Below are positions 23,511-36,599 of a DNA stretch of 64,000 nt, in pieces. The notes beneath the pieces are model-generated. The model was given only the letters and a program-made list of their open reading frames with translations, did not search any database and was not told the DNA's origin. A program made the position numbers and the translations under genes. Source of the DNA: Nageia nagi (lineage: Eukaryota > Pinophyta); contig JBITNC010000001.1 in assembly GCA_050084985.1 (NCBI GenBank), forward strand, positions 76,074,001 to 76,138,000, in the 5' to 3' direction. Positions within the stretch are counted from its first letter, which is position 1. Each line of letters starts with the position of its first letter.

Positions 23511-26500
23511 TTATTTGCTACTTTACAAGTTTAGCATCTTCATGAACAACCATATTATGAGTTACAAAGGTAGGATCCAATTCATTCATATCACCATATT
23601 ACCAAGAAAACATATCACTAAAATCCTTGAGAAAATTTTGATATATGATTTTTTCATCACCAATAATTCCATTTCCAATCTAAACAATTTGGGGTACCTC
23701 CTTAGTACCAATGTCTATCTAAGTTGGGAGTTCATTCAACCAAGGTATCTCATCAATAATTTGAGAAAGATCAGGTAATACCCCCAGTATTGCTATGGTA
23801 TAAGATACACCAACATTCACAAACAACAATACACACACATATCCCTAACTACCTAGCCTACTCTTATTTGAGCAAGATGAAAGTATGATAGTGTAGCAGG
23901 GATAAAATAGCTATATCATCCACCTCTTATCCAAAATAAGCATGAAAATAGAATGTTATTTTTCCTTTCCTATTAGGATAAAACCTTTTGAACTTAGTTC
24001 ATGCCCCCAGCATATGTACAAGCGTATCATCTATTTCAAATACATCCATAAATCTTGAAATTATCTTATGAAGTAAGGGGTAATAGGAATCATGTTTTTC
24101 CATACTAGCAAGGATGTTGATGGTAACATTAACACTTCCTATAATATTGGTGCACCTCCTTCTACACAAAGTAGCCTTCTTTGGTGGTGAAGGTGTCAAC
24201 TCAATCATATTCACTATCTTCTCTTCTAATTTTAATCTAATTTTATACCTGAGTTATAGTAACTGCTAGCTAAAATTGATGACTCCTTATTATTCTTTAC
24301 TCTAATTCCTCTCTTTCTTGTATTTGAATTGAATATTTTTGGAGGTAATTATTTGATTTCTTGTTCAATTTTTCCAATTCCTTAACATTTATATCACCTT
24401 GATTCCATGTATTATGGGATCAATGGTGCATGATATTGCATAGCTCTAGCTCTCTTGTTTACTTTTGCATAAGTCCTCACCAGTTTAACTTCCTCATCAC
24501 TTTTTATAACAAATTCTAATGTATATAGTTCATTCAATATCTCTTGTAATTTCATCATCAAACTAAGTATGAAAATGATAACATTTATGGAAAGAAAGAT
24601 AATCCAAGTGCTACTCTTATGAATTTGAGTGCGAGCACTGGTGCCTATGTGAATGTTGATGGCAATATGAATGCTTCCATCTTTATGAGGTATTGGAATT
24701 TATAAAAAAATTAATATCATATTGGATCATGTTTTGACTAATTTCATAGGTACCAACACCTATTTCCTTATACAATTGCATCTTGCCATCATATTTAGTT
24801 TCATCTTCTACTAAATCATCTTGTATATCAATCTCACTATAAGGGATGAGAAACAATTATGATTATTATTAACATGCTTGTAATATCATCTATAACCTTA
24901 ATGAAATACTCCTTTTCTTTCTTATAATTTTGAAGTCACCATACTCCACAAGAATGGTGAATAGTATGAATATGCTTTGATACCAATTGAATGTTTTAAA
25001 GGCATGAGGCTCCAATCTTTGATACCAAATGAAGAATTGATATTCTTGGACACAAAGCACTAATACAAATTGAAGAAAAAAGTTGGTTAAAATATGAATC
25101 TAATCTTATAGTTGGATAGAGGATGAAAATACCTTTCCAATGGTTACTCACACACCTAAAATGAATTTCTTTCAAAAAGTTAATTTGAAGTTTCTAGATA
25201 GAAAATAACTTTGTTGGACCTCAAAAAAAGTGCAAAATGAAAATGTCAAAGTTTTGGGAGTTTTGGTCGACTACTAATTTTCGTAACTCCAAAAAAGTAA
25301 AAAAGAAAGAACTAAATCTATCATAGTTTTTCTGAGTTTTGAGCACTTGAACTCCAATGGATTTTCAAGAAAGTTGAAATTTCTAAGAAAATTGAAAATT
25401 CTAGAAAAATTTGATTGGTTTCTAGGGTCGACTTTGGAGGGTTGTAACTTTTCCAAATCTTAACCAAAAATAGCACTATAATATATCAAAATGATTAGCG
25501 TGAATTTACCTATCCTAAGGTGAAGTTATGGGAAAATTTTAAGTAGAGAGGAAGGGCTAAAAATGAGCTACACAAAAATGATTCTACAAAGCTTAAGAGC
25601 AAGACTATGTAAATGTAAGTCTAGAGATTATAGTTTTTGAGTGTGTTCCACAAACAAAGTATGGCATGTTATATATGGAAGAAAAGGTGCTGAAACCAAG
25701 AATACAAAACAAAAGGATCATATGAAAATAATTTCTATAATAAAATATATAACCTTTGGAAGTAAACTAATCTTGTACAAAGGCAGTTTGGGACAATTGT
25801 GAATAATTCTAAATCCATTGCTCAAAATGGGAAACAAACAACTACCCATATAATTAAAATGAACCAAAATAGTAAATATAACTATAAAAGAGACTCATAT
25901 CAATCCTAAAAATATATATAAGTATTTTCTCATACATGTAGGCCTAGAAATGGAAAACACACTATACAACCACAAAGAAATGGAAGCTGCATGAATATAC
26001 ACCATGATATGAATCAAATATTCTCTGTATTAACTAAAATAAATATTGTAAATGTCATTTAATAGATTACATGCTACAAGCTTTCACATACAAAAGTGAT
26101 GGTTCAATGTAACAAAGACACCCATCATCATCGTGCATAGACAAAGTATGATGGTTTTCATACTACTTAAGGACTAGGGTAGCCACCATGAAAAGTGGAG
26201 ATAAGAGCTCTCACATTTCTACTTATGTACAAGGAAAACCACCATAAACTCCTTAATTCAAGGCTATAAAACTATACAAAGTGATTCCATTAGGGCACTC
26301 ATGGTTTGTTACAACAGAAGGAGGCAAAAACCACTCTACTTAAGGACAAGGTAGTTATAGGGCTGCTAGATCTCTCTCTCAGTTCTCTTTCTTCTCTACA
26401 ATGAAAACAAGTAGAGGAGGCTAAGGCATCGAGGAGTTACAATTGAAATAGTATGATGTTGTAGCTGCAAAGACTCTTATAAGACTAAAGTTGAATTAGC

Positions 26501-26783
26501 CTTATATAAAGGTGGAGGCTCTATGAATCCAGTCAAGGTGTGATGAAGTAGCTTGCTGGAGTTGTTGGAGGGGTAATGGTACTTGTTGACTAAATTGATC
26601 AAGGTGATGGAGCATCATTGAAGAAGTAAGGACACATCAAAATGGAGTAAAAGAGAGTACTATAGGCAATGGAGTATTGCAATGGCAAAGGATGGTACAT
26701 GATGCTTATCCACTAAAGAAATCAAATAAATAAAATATGAGTAGATGTTGCACAAGGAAAAGTCAATGGGAGACATAAATGTC
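23511..26783 (-). other. decayed region between outer protease and RT; includes a PBS-like site
   Basis: About 3.3 kb, longer than the usual protease-RT distance, so it probably holds another insertion. A minus-strand ORF 24214-23999 is unidentified. At about 24975-24992 the minus strand reads TTGGTATCAAAGC, one base from the initiator-Met PBS, and a second TTTGGTATCAAAG lies near 25016-25030; these suggest remains of another retroelement's 5' end. 25274-25456 (minus) and the rest gave no recognisable family. Confidence 0.4.
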
Positions 26784-27041
26784 TCATCCAATATATAATG
26801 CTACAAGTTGTAATATGGAAGGGCTTCCAGCCAAATTTTTAATAATCCTCCACATACAAAGGTTGCGAATAAAATCCCACAACCCAATAATTACAATATT
26901 AAGAAAATTAAATTTCAACAACCTATACAAAGTAGATGATATGCACCTCATTAAATGGATCCATGGTCTACTAAGAAGAATGTTATAAGGCAACTTCTTA
27001 TCAAGGACATATGTATTTATTTCCATTATCCTTAGTCCCAA
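26784..27041 (-). pseudogene. outer Tat/Ogre-type protease C-terminus (relic)
   Basis: Reads YNILLSRPWIHLMRCISSTL then YRLLKFNF, matching the segment after the protease fold in Tat/Ogre elements ('YNLLLGRPWIH..GAVPSTLHQ.LKF'). Only 85 codons are open. The upstream DTG-type motif is not legible. The plus strand is also open over the same span but matches nothing known to me. Confidence 0.75.
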
Positions 27042-28060
27042 TTAAACAAGAATGAAATTTTTTTGTATTATCAAAGCCTTTGATCTTGTACCTTTTTCTT
27101 TGTAATCAACTCATTAACTTCTCTCCAAAATTCTATAAAAATTATAGAGAACATAAGTTCAATCTTATTCCATCATCAACTAATGCATATTTTATTTTCT
27201 TCCCCATGATCTTGATATGTATGTGCATAGCTAAATGATTGTCAATAATCTCTTGACTAGGAATCTCATCATCATTGAAAGATAACATTTATTTAAAACA
27301 ATCAACCATTCTTTCCAATGCACTTATTAAAATGTTTGTATCAACATCTATACTACTTAGAAGCTAAAATAAAGCTATTTTATGTTCTTTAGATGTTTCA
27401 AACAACTCAAGAAAACTAATCTTAGCATTAGTATTTTCAAATTTAAATGACATTTTTCTTTTTTTCTTTTCCTTAGTTCAAAGAGAAGATGTAGAAGGTA
27501 ACTCTTTTGCAACACAAATGGGATTAGGAATACCTTTCTTACTTTGTTTTGCAATATTTTATACCTTTTTTCTTTTCTAACTTTGAATCTGAATTTGATT
27601 TTGAATCTTCACTTCATTCACCATCAAACCTTATTAATTCACCATTATCATCATAAATAATCATATTCACACATATTGACTGTGGGAAGTTCTTGATCTT
27701 TAAATTTTATTATATCATTTTCATATGATACAATTCCATTATCCACAAGCCATTTTAGTACTTTTCTCATTGCATAACAAATTGATGTATGATATCCCTT
27801 AACTGGATGATATCTACAGAATGAACTCTCTTTATACCAATGCGGTTTATCTTCATTAGGACCATATTCTTTTCCTTGAGTTCACTTGATAAGATCTTTT
27901 TTAAGACAATCTTCTAAAATTTATTTGGTTGCATGGGAAATTGATGCTTATCTTTTACACTTTTATATTTCCTTTCTTCATCTTGAGTTGTAGATTCAAC
28001 TACATTAATAGAAGTATCATCTTTGTTTTTATATGACTTTCTACCATTATTGTTTATGGA
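27042..28060 (-). pseudogene. outer Tat/Ogre-type gag end (relic)
   Basis: Near 27750-27840 the minus strand reads CRYHPVKGYHTSICYAM, the Cys/His motif found in the gag-protease linker of Tat/Ogre elements ('C.YH...GH.T..C..L'). The remainder is lysine-rich, broken and without a clear gag capsid domain. The region ends where a partial LTR of another family begins (about 28080), so the 5' end of the outer element is not in place. Confidence 0.6.
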
Positions 28061-28079
28061 AAAGGATATGTACTTGTAA

Positions 28080-28255
28080 TGGATCAAATTTTTGAACCTT
28101 GTTATTTTTATTTGTAAGTATTTGAAATTAAATAAAATATTTGAAAAAAATATTATTCACTTGTGTTGAGTAGAAGTAAATAGTATTTAGGTATTGTATT
28201 ATATAAATCTATATTATTTTATTTTCTATATTAATGAAGGAATCATTGATATAGA
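28080..28255 (+). repeat. partial copy of a ~320-370-bp LTR family
   Basis: Matches 31329-31510 in the same orientation (shared ATTTGAAATTAAATAAAATA, GTTGAGTAGAA and AATGAAGGAATCATT). Only the 5' half is present. Confidence 0.7.
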
Positions 28256-29444
28256 CATCGTATGATGATGATTTCATAAGATGATTTTGGATGAATCCAT
28301 ATTTTATTAATGTGTGCTTTAAAGCATGTGTGATATTTGTGTGCATCGTATATGATCTATTGATTATTTGTCCTAGATGTTTGTCTTTATGAAACTAGCA
28401 TTACATAAATGTGTTAACAAATAAAAATGCATCTCATTGAAGAGTTGATTTTGATCCCAATAACTTGCTTATTTTCTTAATAAATGTTTTTATTGATTTA
28501 ATTTAAAATCCATATTAACTTTATAAAACATAGCAATACTTGTAATTAAATTTTTAATATTAAATATTATTTGATAACAACATATCATATATTCTTTTTA
28601 CAAAAATCAAATTAAAAATCTAAATTTAACTTGTAAAATTTATGAAATATGTTGGAGGTCAATGGTGTCAAATCTATACCACCTCACCATGTTTACAATA
28701 CCTTACAATGTGCATGGCCTATTTTCAATTGCGAGCCCCCCCTTCTGGAGTGGACACCATATTGTACGATAGTGGGTAAAAGTGCATGTAAATAATAATT
28801 TATATTGTCACTTCACTGCCTCCTCTACTTGTTTTCGATGGTATACATGCATGCAAAATATGGAAATGTTGAGAAGCCATACGAATTGTTTGAGCATGAC
28901 GTAAACACGGTTTCTTTGCATAATAATGATTTCAAGATATGTACCAAACGGATACATCAAATAGCCCTGCAATCTCATGGCTACAATAATCACAGTTAAG
29001 CACAAAATAGATAATATTAAAAGGGCCTATAAATTGTTTGATAAACATCATATAGTTGTAGTATTCATAAGTTATGCCCAAAAAAAATTCAACAAAAGGG
29101 TTTGTAAAGTTTTTGATAAAATACCAATTCGAAATACAGTTCTATGAGATACAAATACTTTTAAGAAAATGCAGTTGTTATATGTGAAGTCAAATTATCA
29201 TCTATTCACAGCAAGCAACAACATACTAGCATATTAAATTCATAGAAAGGAACCTAGTTTATATGCAGATTAGCTTGAGAACACCAACATTTCTCTAATT
29301 TGTTCTTCCTTGGGTTGTTATCCTTCAAAATTATGTGCCAAGTAGACCATCCCCTTCCATTAAATTTTCTTCCCCTTTTTATCCTTATCCCACCACAAGA
29401 TTTGGAAGAAAACAACGGACGTTAAGGATTGAATCTGTTTCCAC
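28256..29444. other. unassigned AT-rich sequence
   Basis: No family recognised. Short ORFs overlap on both strands at 28805-29005 but have no recognisable motif. A less AT-rich patch at about 28650-28780 contains a C-run. Confidence 0.3.
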
Positions 29445-29763
29445 GTAGATAACCAAACGCTTCTCTTATAATTACATCTTATTGTATTATAGGATAAAAC
29501 ATAATAAAATAGACTTTAAGAATTAATTAATTAATTATTAGTATCATATTTAATATTATCAACAAGAATATTATATTTATTTTATTTTTTATTTTACACA
29601 TTGTTATTTAAAATAACAAACAATTTAATAAATATTAATGATTTTTTCATTGATATAGAAAATAAAATAATATAGATATTATATAATCCAATACCTAAAC
29701 ACTATTTACTTTTACTCAACATAAGTAAATTTGGATCAATGCTCAAAAATTTGGACCATGACA
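29445..29763 (-). repeat. LTR copy, minus orientation, with polypurine tract
   Basis: Reverse complement of 31329-31695. On the minus strand AAGTGGGGGAGAA (29764-29776) precedes TGTCATGGTCCAAATTTTTGA, as a polypurine tract precedes a 3' LTR. The sequence to its right (29777-31328) should be the internal region but shows no coding motif I recognise. Confidence 0.7.
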
Positions 29764-29776
29764 TTCTCCCCCACTT

Positions 29777-31328
29777 AGAACAAACATAGTCTTCCGTATT
29801 TTCTATATTATTCCACACGAGAGAAAGTGTACTTTTTCCACAAACACAAAAGTATTCAATTACACACACTCTCAAACAATTGCAAGGAATAATATAACAA
29901 GTGCTAGAAAGAATTCAATTTCTAACAAACATAATTGTCACAACTAACACTTTTTCTTTTGCAAGCATAATATTACAAATAGGATATATTCTTCAATTAT
30001 TCAAATGAATTACGATACAAAAAATTTTACAGATAAGTCGATGAACTACCCTTTTCTTGTCCTAAGGTATCTTCCACATCTAATGAACCTATAAAGATCA
30101 CTTCAACACATATACACACTTAACAAATTAATTTTCTCTTCAACCATAAGAGAATATTTTCTTGAGTTGGAGAAACTTCTAACCATTAGGGTATGTAAAA
30201 ATCTTGCATTTTCATGAAATTATCAAGTTATTTTCTCTTGATAACAAATGTTAATTCTAATATAATATCAAATTTATCAAGATATATCTATCTTATTAAG
30301 AAAAATGAAGTATGCTTTAATGAAAAAAATTTATATATGCAAATTTTCATTTTTCCTATAAGCATCTTCATAAAAATGTTTCTTATCTTCTAAATCACAA
30401 GAAAAAATGGAAAAGATTTTACCAAAATACCTTTTCCTACTTCCATACTTTATCTTCACACTGATGTTGTATGAGCAATTTTACGAAAAGTGATGTAAAA
30501 TTATCTTCCCAAGTCTCCAAATCTTCTATGGCATTCTCCACAAAGTAAGGAATTTTTACCTATGAACTCTAAAAAGTTCTTGTCAAGTTCTTTTGTTGAG
30601 CAAAAATTTCACCTTACTCATGAAATGTTTCTTGCTCGTGGCCAAGAAATTCGAATTATTTTCAAGTTATCTTGTTTAATGGCCAAAATTTATTTTATCA
30701 AGGTCATTTTCCACCTTGATAAAGTTTCAAATGATACAATATACCCACCAATCATTGGTTTAAATTCTAGGCTATTCAAACCAAACATGCTAAATTCAAA
30801 CAAATTTTGTAGCATACTAATCAAGTAATTGAATGTCATAAAATACAATACTGGTATTAACAACACCCAAAATAAGTCCTAACAAAGTTAATAGCATTCA
30901 AATAGGTGAATACACCTCATAAACAAATAGCATTTTAAGAAAAACCCCAATACAAAATATTGGAATCGTAATTCCACAAAGAATCACAACTTGAATAATT
31001 TGAATGTTTCAAGGCAAAGGTGGTATTTTACCAATCCTATCCTAATCACACCTTTAAATTTATAATTTGGGTTAAGGCCAAATCCACATTTGGAGTTTAA
31101 ATTATTCATGGCCAATGACCCCTCCTAGTGGATGGGAGTGATCAATTTCTATACACATCTAAGTCATATAATATTTGGTGATTCTAAACATTTTCTATGT
31201 TTAGAGTACTTGACACTCAAAGTTCATACACTCTTATGTATAAACCACCTTATATTGCTCATGAGCTTTGGGCTCTTCTTAGGGAACATACACCTAAGAA
31301 GGTACATGCATTTCCCATGACTTATTAG
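29777..31328. other. unassigned sequence between inverted LTR copies
   Basis: AT-rich, with short ORFs (for example plus strand 30562-30828 and 31132-31320) that match nothing known to me. By position it may be internal sequence of the minus-orientation element whose LTR is at 29445-29763. Confidence 0.3.
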
Positions 31329-31695
31329 TGGCATGGCCCAAATTTTTGATCCTTGGTTTTTTTTATTTGTAAGCATTTGAAATTAAATAAAATATATGAA
31401 AAAAGATTATTTACTTATGTTGAGTAGAAACAGATAGTGTTTAGGTATTATATTATAAAATATCTATATTATTTTATCTTCCATATCAATGAAGGAATCA
31501 TTAATATTTATTAAATTTGTGTTATTTTGAATAGTAAGGTTTAAAATAAAAAATAAAAATAAATGTAATATTAATGTTGATAATATTATAAAATCATATT
31601 ACTAATTAATTAATTAATTATTAAAATGTATTGTATTTGGTTTTATACTATAACACAATAAGATGTATTTATAAGGAGAAGTGATTGGTTATCTA
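31329..31695 (+). repeat. LTR copy, plus orientation
   Basis: Starts TGGCATGGCCCAAATTTTTGA and ends near GGTTATCTA, where Tat-like pol sequence (KGQAIVDQL) begins. Inverted relative to 29445-29763 and direct relative to 28080-28255. It probably inserted into the plus-strand Tat-like element, truncating it on the 5' side. Confidence 0.65.
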
Positions 31696-32226
31696 GTTAA
31701 AGGTCAAGCAATTGTTGATCAACTTATTGAAGCTCCACTTAATGATTCTCAACCTTTTTCACTTGATTTTCCTAATGAGTCTATTTTCCTATTGGTTGAA
31801 GATGAAGAATTTGTTGATCCTAAATATGAAATTTACATTACCCTTTACTTTGATGAATCTAAACATGAACAAGGGGGTGGTGCTATCATTATTTTTATCA
31901 CACCTCAAGAAGAACCTATTCCCTTATCATTTGAACTAAAGTTCCCTTGTACTAATAACATGGCAAAATATGAAGCCTTTGTTCTTGTTCTACAAACTAC
32001 AATCAAGCTAAAATTTAAGAAAGATAAAATAATTGGTGATTCACAACTCATTATTAATCAAGTTATTGGTACTTATCAATTTCATAATGAGATTCTAAAG
32101 CAATATAAACTTTTTGTTGATAAAATCCTTTTGCAATTCGATAAATATACCATTGAGTCTTCTCCAAGATCCACTAATAGAGTTGCAAACACTATGAATT
32201 CATTGGATTCTCTTATTCAATCATAA
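31681..32226 (+). pseudogene. Tat-like RNase H (plus-strand relic)
   Basis: Open for 181 codons. Reads VKGQAIVDQLIEAPL (family 'KGQALADFLA'), YFDESKHEQGGGAIIIF (first Asp block, 'FDGS....GAG'), PCTNNMAKYEAFVLVLQ (Glu block) and IIGDSQLIINQVIGTY (Asp block), ending with RSTNRVANTMNSLDSL (family 'R..N..AD.LA.LAS'). It is the best preserved Tat-like domain in the window, but it lies in a broken element: RT is missing upstream and stops follow. Confidence 0.88.
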
Positions 32227-33560
32227 GATAATCAAGATCAAGCTATTGTTCATATTACTACATTGCATGATATTTCTTACATTGTTGGTTCCATAATTAA
32301 TCAAATTGAGATTGATAATGCTAATCCTTTGTATATACTTGTAAAATATTTTCTCAAACTTGGTATTAGTCCTCAAGACATGACTAAAATGGAATGACAT
32401 AACTTCAAATAAAAATGTGTCAAATATATATTGTTGGAGATATACATTATAAACGTGGCTATGAAGGTATTCTTTTAAGATTCTTGGAACCTAATGAAAT
32501 TCTATTGCACTTTCTCAAGTTTGTGATAGTGCATGTGGAGGCCATTTTAATGACATGGCTATTGCAAAATGTTTGTTAAGAATGGGATATTTTTATCCTA
32601 CTCTTGAAAAGGATTATGTTCAATATGTTAAAATATGTATTAAATATCAACAATTTGCAAACCTTACACACCTTCCTTATCAAGACTTACAGCTTGTTGT
32701 TTCAATTTGGCGCTTTTCTCAATGGGATCTATATCTTGTTTGTCAAATTTACCCTAATTTTTCACAAGGACATAAATTCATTATTACTACTACTAAATAT
32801 TTTACAAAATGGATAGAATCCATACACCTAATTGAAATTAAAACACCAAAAATTGTTGAATTTATTGAAACAAATATTATATGACATTTTGGGATTACTT
32901 CTAAATCAATTATAGATAATGGCCTCCCTTTTAAAAACAAGGATGCTAAAAATTTATGTGAAAAAATTAATATTCAATTAAGTTTTTCTACAACTTATTA
33001 TCAATAAGCAAATGGTCAAGCAGAAGCATCAAACAAAATAATTGTCAAAGCTCTTCAAAACATTTTAGAAATTCACAAAGAGATTAGCCTACCAAACTTC
33101 CCTTTGCATTGTGGGCATACCAAACAAGCATCCACACACCTACACGAGCAATTGCCTATTTATTAGTTATTTTCCCACTTGATCTTGAAATTTCATCACT
33201 ATGTATTCCATTGCAAGAATTCATTGATTATAATACATACATAGAAAATAAATAATCCCAACTTGATTTACTTGATTAAAGATGCATAAGTGCCCTTCAA
33301 CACTAAGGAATTTATAAAAACATGTTAAAAGAGCTTATAATAAAAGGGTACACTATCGTGAATTGGAAGTTTGGCGACCTTGTTTTGGAAGATAATAAAT
33401 AAATCACAAGTCAACCTCATGTTGAAAGAGGAAAATTTGCACCTAATTGGATGAGACCATACATTGTTATAAGGAAATTTGGATTAGAAGAATAAAAATT
33501 GGAAATCTTAGAAGATTTTGAAGAGCTTGAACCAATTAACATCATTCATATTTGACCCTT
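32227..33560 (+). pseudogene. Tat-like integrase (plus-strand relic)
   Basis: In shifting frames: YKRGYEGILLRFL, HVxACGGHFNDMAIAKCL, RMGYFYPTLEKDYVQYVK and CIKYQQF form the zinc finger with one Cys of CxxC changed. Then IITTTKYFTKWIESI, FGITSKSIIDNGLPF (second catalytic Asp) and ANGQAEASNKIIVKAL (catalytic Glu block). The last legible block ends near 33555 (EELEPINIIHI). The longest open piece is 32555-32884. Confidence 0.85.
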
Positions 33561-34599
33561 TCACACTTATAAAACATCAGCAAGATCAATATATTTTGAA
33601 TATTTTTACCAAAAAAACAAATCAAAAGACTGAAAAAAAAACATAAAAAATACAATTCCTTTTCTTTTATCACATGTCTTGTGTCATCAAAAATAAACCT
33701 ATCATATAAATTTGCATCATCATACATTTACCCATCCATATAAGCATACATATAGAACATAAAGGCATCATACATGTTATAAAATAATGCTATGCATACA
33801 TCATAAAACATAGGCATCACATCTCATATAAACAAAAATTGGCCTCCTTTCCATAAACATAATAATAAATATAGTACATTAAAATCTTCCATTTGATATC
33901 TCATGATTATCTCCTATTATGAGAACTACTAGGATGTGAGTAGACATGGTGCAGCCTAGATGATTATCCCTTGTGATAGTGTGATATTTGTGATGTAGTT
34001 AGTTTCATCTATGATTGATTGCTAACCCTATCCATAAATGATGTAGCCATGTTAGGAATCAAATATTGAATCTTGGTGAACTCATCCTCATAAGTTGTAA
34101 TCCTCGCATTCACCCTATGAAGGTGAATGACCTACCCATTGATGGTATACTCTAGATGTTGTATTCATTGATATATTATAGCCATTTTTTTCTCTTCCCT
34201 TTATTGCCAAATCTCTTTCATACCTATAAGCTATGTATCTCCTCCTCCCTATGGACCAAGATATCCTATTATACATCTACCATTTGCACATCCCCTTGGC
34301 CTTCATCACCCCATACACTCTCATCCATACCCTTATACTATCCTAGATTGACTAGTATATCATCCCATCCATATTGACCATCATCTTATCCACCTTCACC
34401 ACTATCCCATCCACCATCTCCATATTTGCCATAACCTCCATCTTCATTGTTTCCTCCCTCTCCACCATCCCCCCATCCTCACCCACTAGGGGAGTTAGTG
34501 TTGCAAGTATGCCAACTCAAAACTATTCATATGTTAGGGTGATCCTTTCTGTCCCTCCTCATATCTATATTAATAAATAGATGTAACTCTAGTCTGGTG
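33561..34599 (+). other. low-complexity region after plus-strand Tat-like integrase
   Basis: Rich in CAT/ATCC motifs. Open stretches at 34156-34377 and 34374-34580 are Ser/Thr/Pro/Ile-rich and look like compositional artefacts. Nothing recognised. Confidence 0.35.
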
Positions 34600-35700
34600 T
34601 CTACAAAAATTATCATTGGTTGATCATTACGTTGTAACCTATTATAAACCTTAGGTACTGGGGGAACATCTTGATGTATCCCAAACTTCCTGGTGACTCA
34701 ATCAAAATAAAATACTTAATATTCCCTCGTCAAGTCTATAGCTATCTAACTCTCCTGACCTGATCCAACTCTTATCCATCTTCTATACCCATGTCAAACC
34801 ACCCATGTAGGACCTCTATATGAAATCCTATGATCTCATATGTGTGATGATCCCCTAATAATACCTCAAATCTCTTTTGTGAGGATGCCACCTCTGTGGA
34901 TCCAAATCCCTACCCCATCATAATGTGTAAGGTATGTATGATCTAGGATCTTAACATCCTACATCTACATCTACATGAATATCATAGGGTAGCCTTGGTA
35001 GCCTCCCTACCTTGATATGCTCTCACCTACATATCTAGAGAAGGAGGGAGCATATCACCCCATTCCTATGTTTAAGTTTGATCTTTATGAACTCTTGATA
35101 GAACAATACCGACAATGTTGGGTCCTAAGAAAAACTAGTCTTATCATCATGCATATGTCTTATAATTTCACATAAATTCCAAGGGAAGAGCATCTTGAAA
35201 GAGTCTGGATATACATGTATCACTAAGATGATCATAGAAAATACCAATCTATCCTCGATCACTCTACATCTATACACATTATCATAGCTAAAACAACATA
35301 TCCCATATCTTAACTAAAACTACCCTGGCCCAATCAACCCTACCACATTCACCTACTGGTTGAGCTCTACCCTAGGTTGATCTTAGGCTCCCCCTCAAGA
35401 GGGATCCTAAAAATATACTATATATCCTCCAAAGTAATTATATAATCCCTTATTAGAAGTACGAAGTGTTAGTGGAGGCATCCCACCTCTCCACCAATTC
35501 CATTAGGTACCTATTATTGTAGGTCAAGGGATCCATCATCCTAGTGTACCTAAGTCTGAATGAGAAGAGTCAATCCTATTCCTCCTTACTCATCATCATT
35601 TGTAGCAAACCCCATATCAAGCTAAATCAATGGTGCATCGACATGCTTTTATATGTCTATCCAAAATCAAAAAATAATTAACAAAAGTCAAAAATGACTA
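34600..35700 (-). pseudogene. antisense plant-mobile-domain-like relic
   Basis: On the strand opposite to the neighbouring pol, the minus strand reads NNRYLMELVERWDASTNT (about 35480-35540), ITLEDIY (about 35430) and PLEGEP (about 35400). These fit the plant mobile domain pattern 'L..L.ERW...THTF....GE.T.TLEDV...L..P..G.P'. Frames shift and stops occur. Extra antisense ORFs between pol and the 3' LTR are known in Tat-lineage elements, which would explain its place. The limits given are approximate. Confidence 0.55.
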
Positions 35701-36550
35701 AGCCTTAGCTATTTTTCTTTGGAGCCAAATCAAATTAGGATCCCCCAACATTTCTAGGTCTAAAATGTGGGGACCCCTAGTGTTTCCCATTGGGAAATGT
35801 TGGTACCCCATGTGGTTTTAGTTTTCTAAGCTTTCTACCTCTAAATCTGGCCTAAATTTATGTTTTTAAATCTCTAGCTTCCTATTTATTTTTTTGGGTG
35901 TGTCCAACTTTTGATCCCATCTTCTTTTAAGTCAATTTTATAATGTTTTCTCCTCCCATATCTCATTTCTCTACCCAACCTAGTTTTGTGCTATTAAATT
36001 AAATAAAACTTAACTAAATTGCAAGATCAATTTTAGCACCAATGTGTAGGGCCCATGGCCTTTTCTAAGGATGTGGGTACTATACCATGTCAATCAAACA
36101 TGCATGTTTAATGGATCATATCAAAAATCATGTTATCTCAAGAGCAGGAGGTGTTAGGGTCAGAGCTTAATCAACAAATATCAATGAATGAAAATGAGTT
36201 AAGTCAAAAACCCTTTTTTATTTTATATACTTGCTTATTAGGAAACATCATGATACTTCTTATCAAACCCTAAACATGGTAGTATTTCTGAAAAGCATAC
36301 ACAATTTTTAAATGTAGGTGTATTTATGAAATTTAGTGCCATTTTTTAAAACTCTATGATATTTTTCCTCTATTATTTTCACCTACTCTTTCTCTATCCT
36401 TTTCATGTCAAACACATCCTTTCATGATATTTTCCTCTATTGTAAATATGTTTGAGGGGGATCACACACATCACTTGGGGTAGTTAACCATTATGTTCAC
36501 CTCATAAATCATTAAATTAGGTTTTTCCAATGTAAATAAAAAGGGCTAAA
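35701..36550. other. non-coding region before plus-strand LTR
   Basis: AT-rich, no recognised gene. AAAAAGGGCTAAA (36538-36550) just before the LTR start is a plausible but weak polypurine tract. Confidence 0.4.
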
Positions 36551-36599
36551 TGTGGACACCTAAATATAGCACCTTATGCTACATTTGGTTCAACCTTAT

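Noticed and set aside
26779-26988. Plus-strand 69-codon ORF
   Set aside because: Opposite strand of the protease relic, which has recognisable family motifs.
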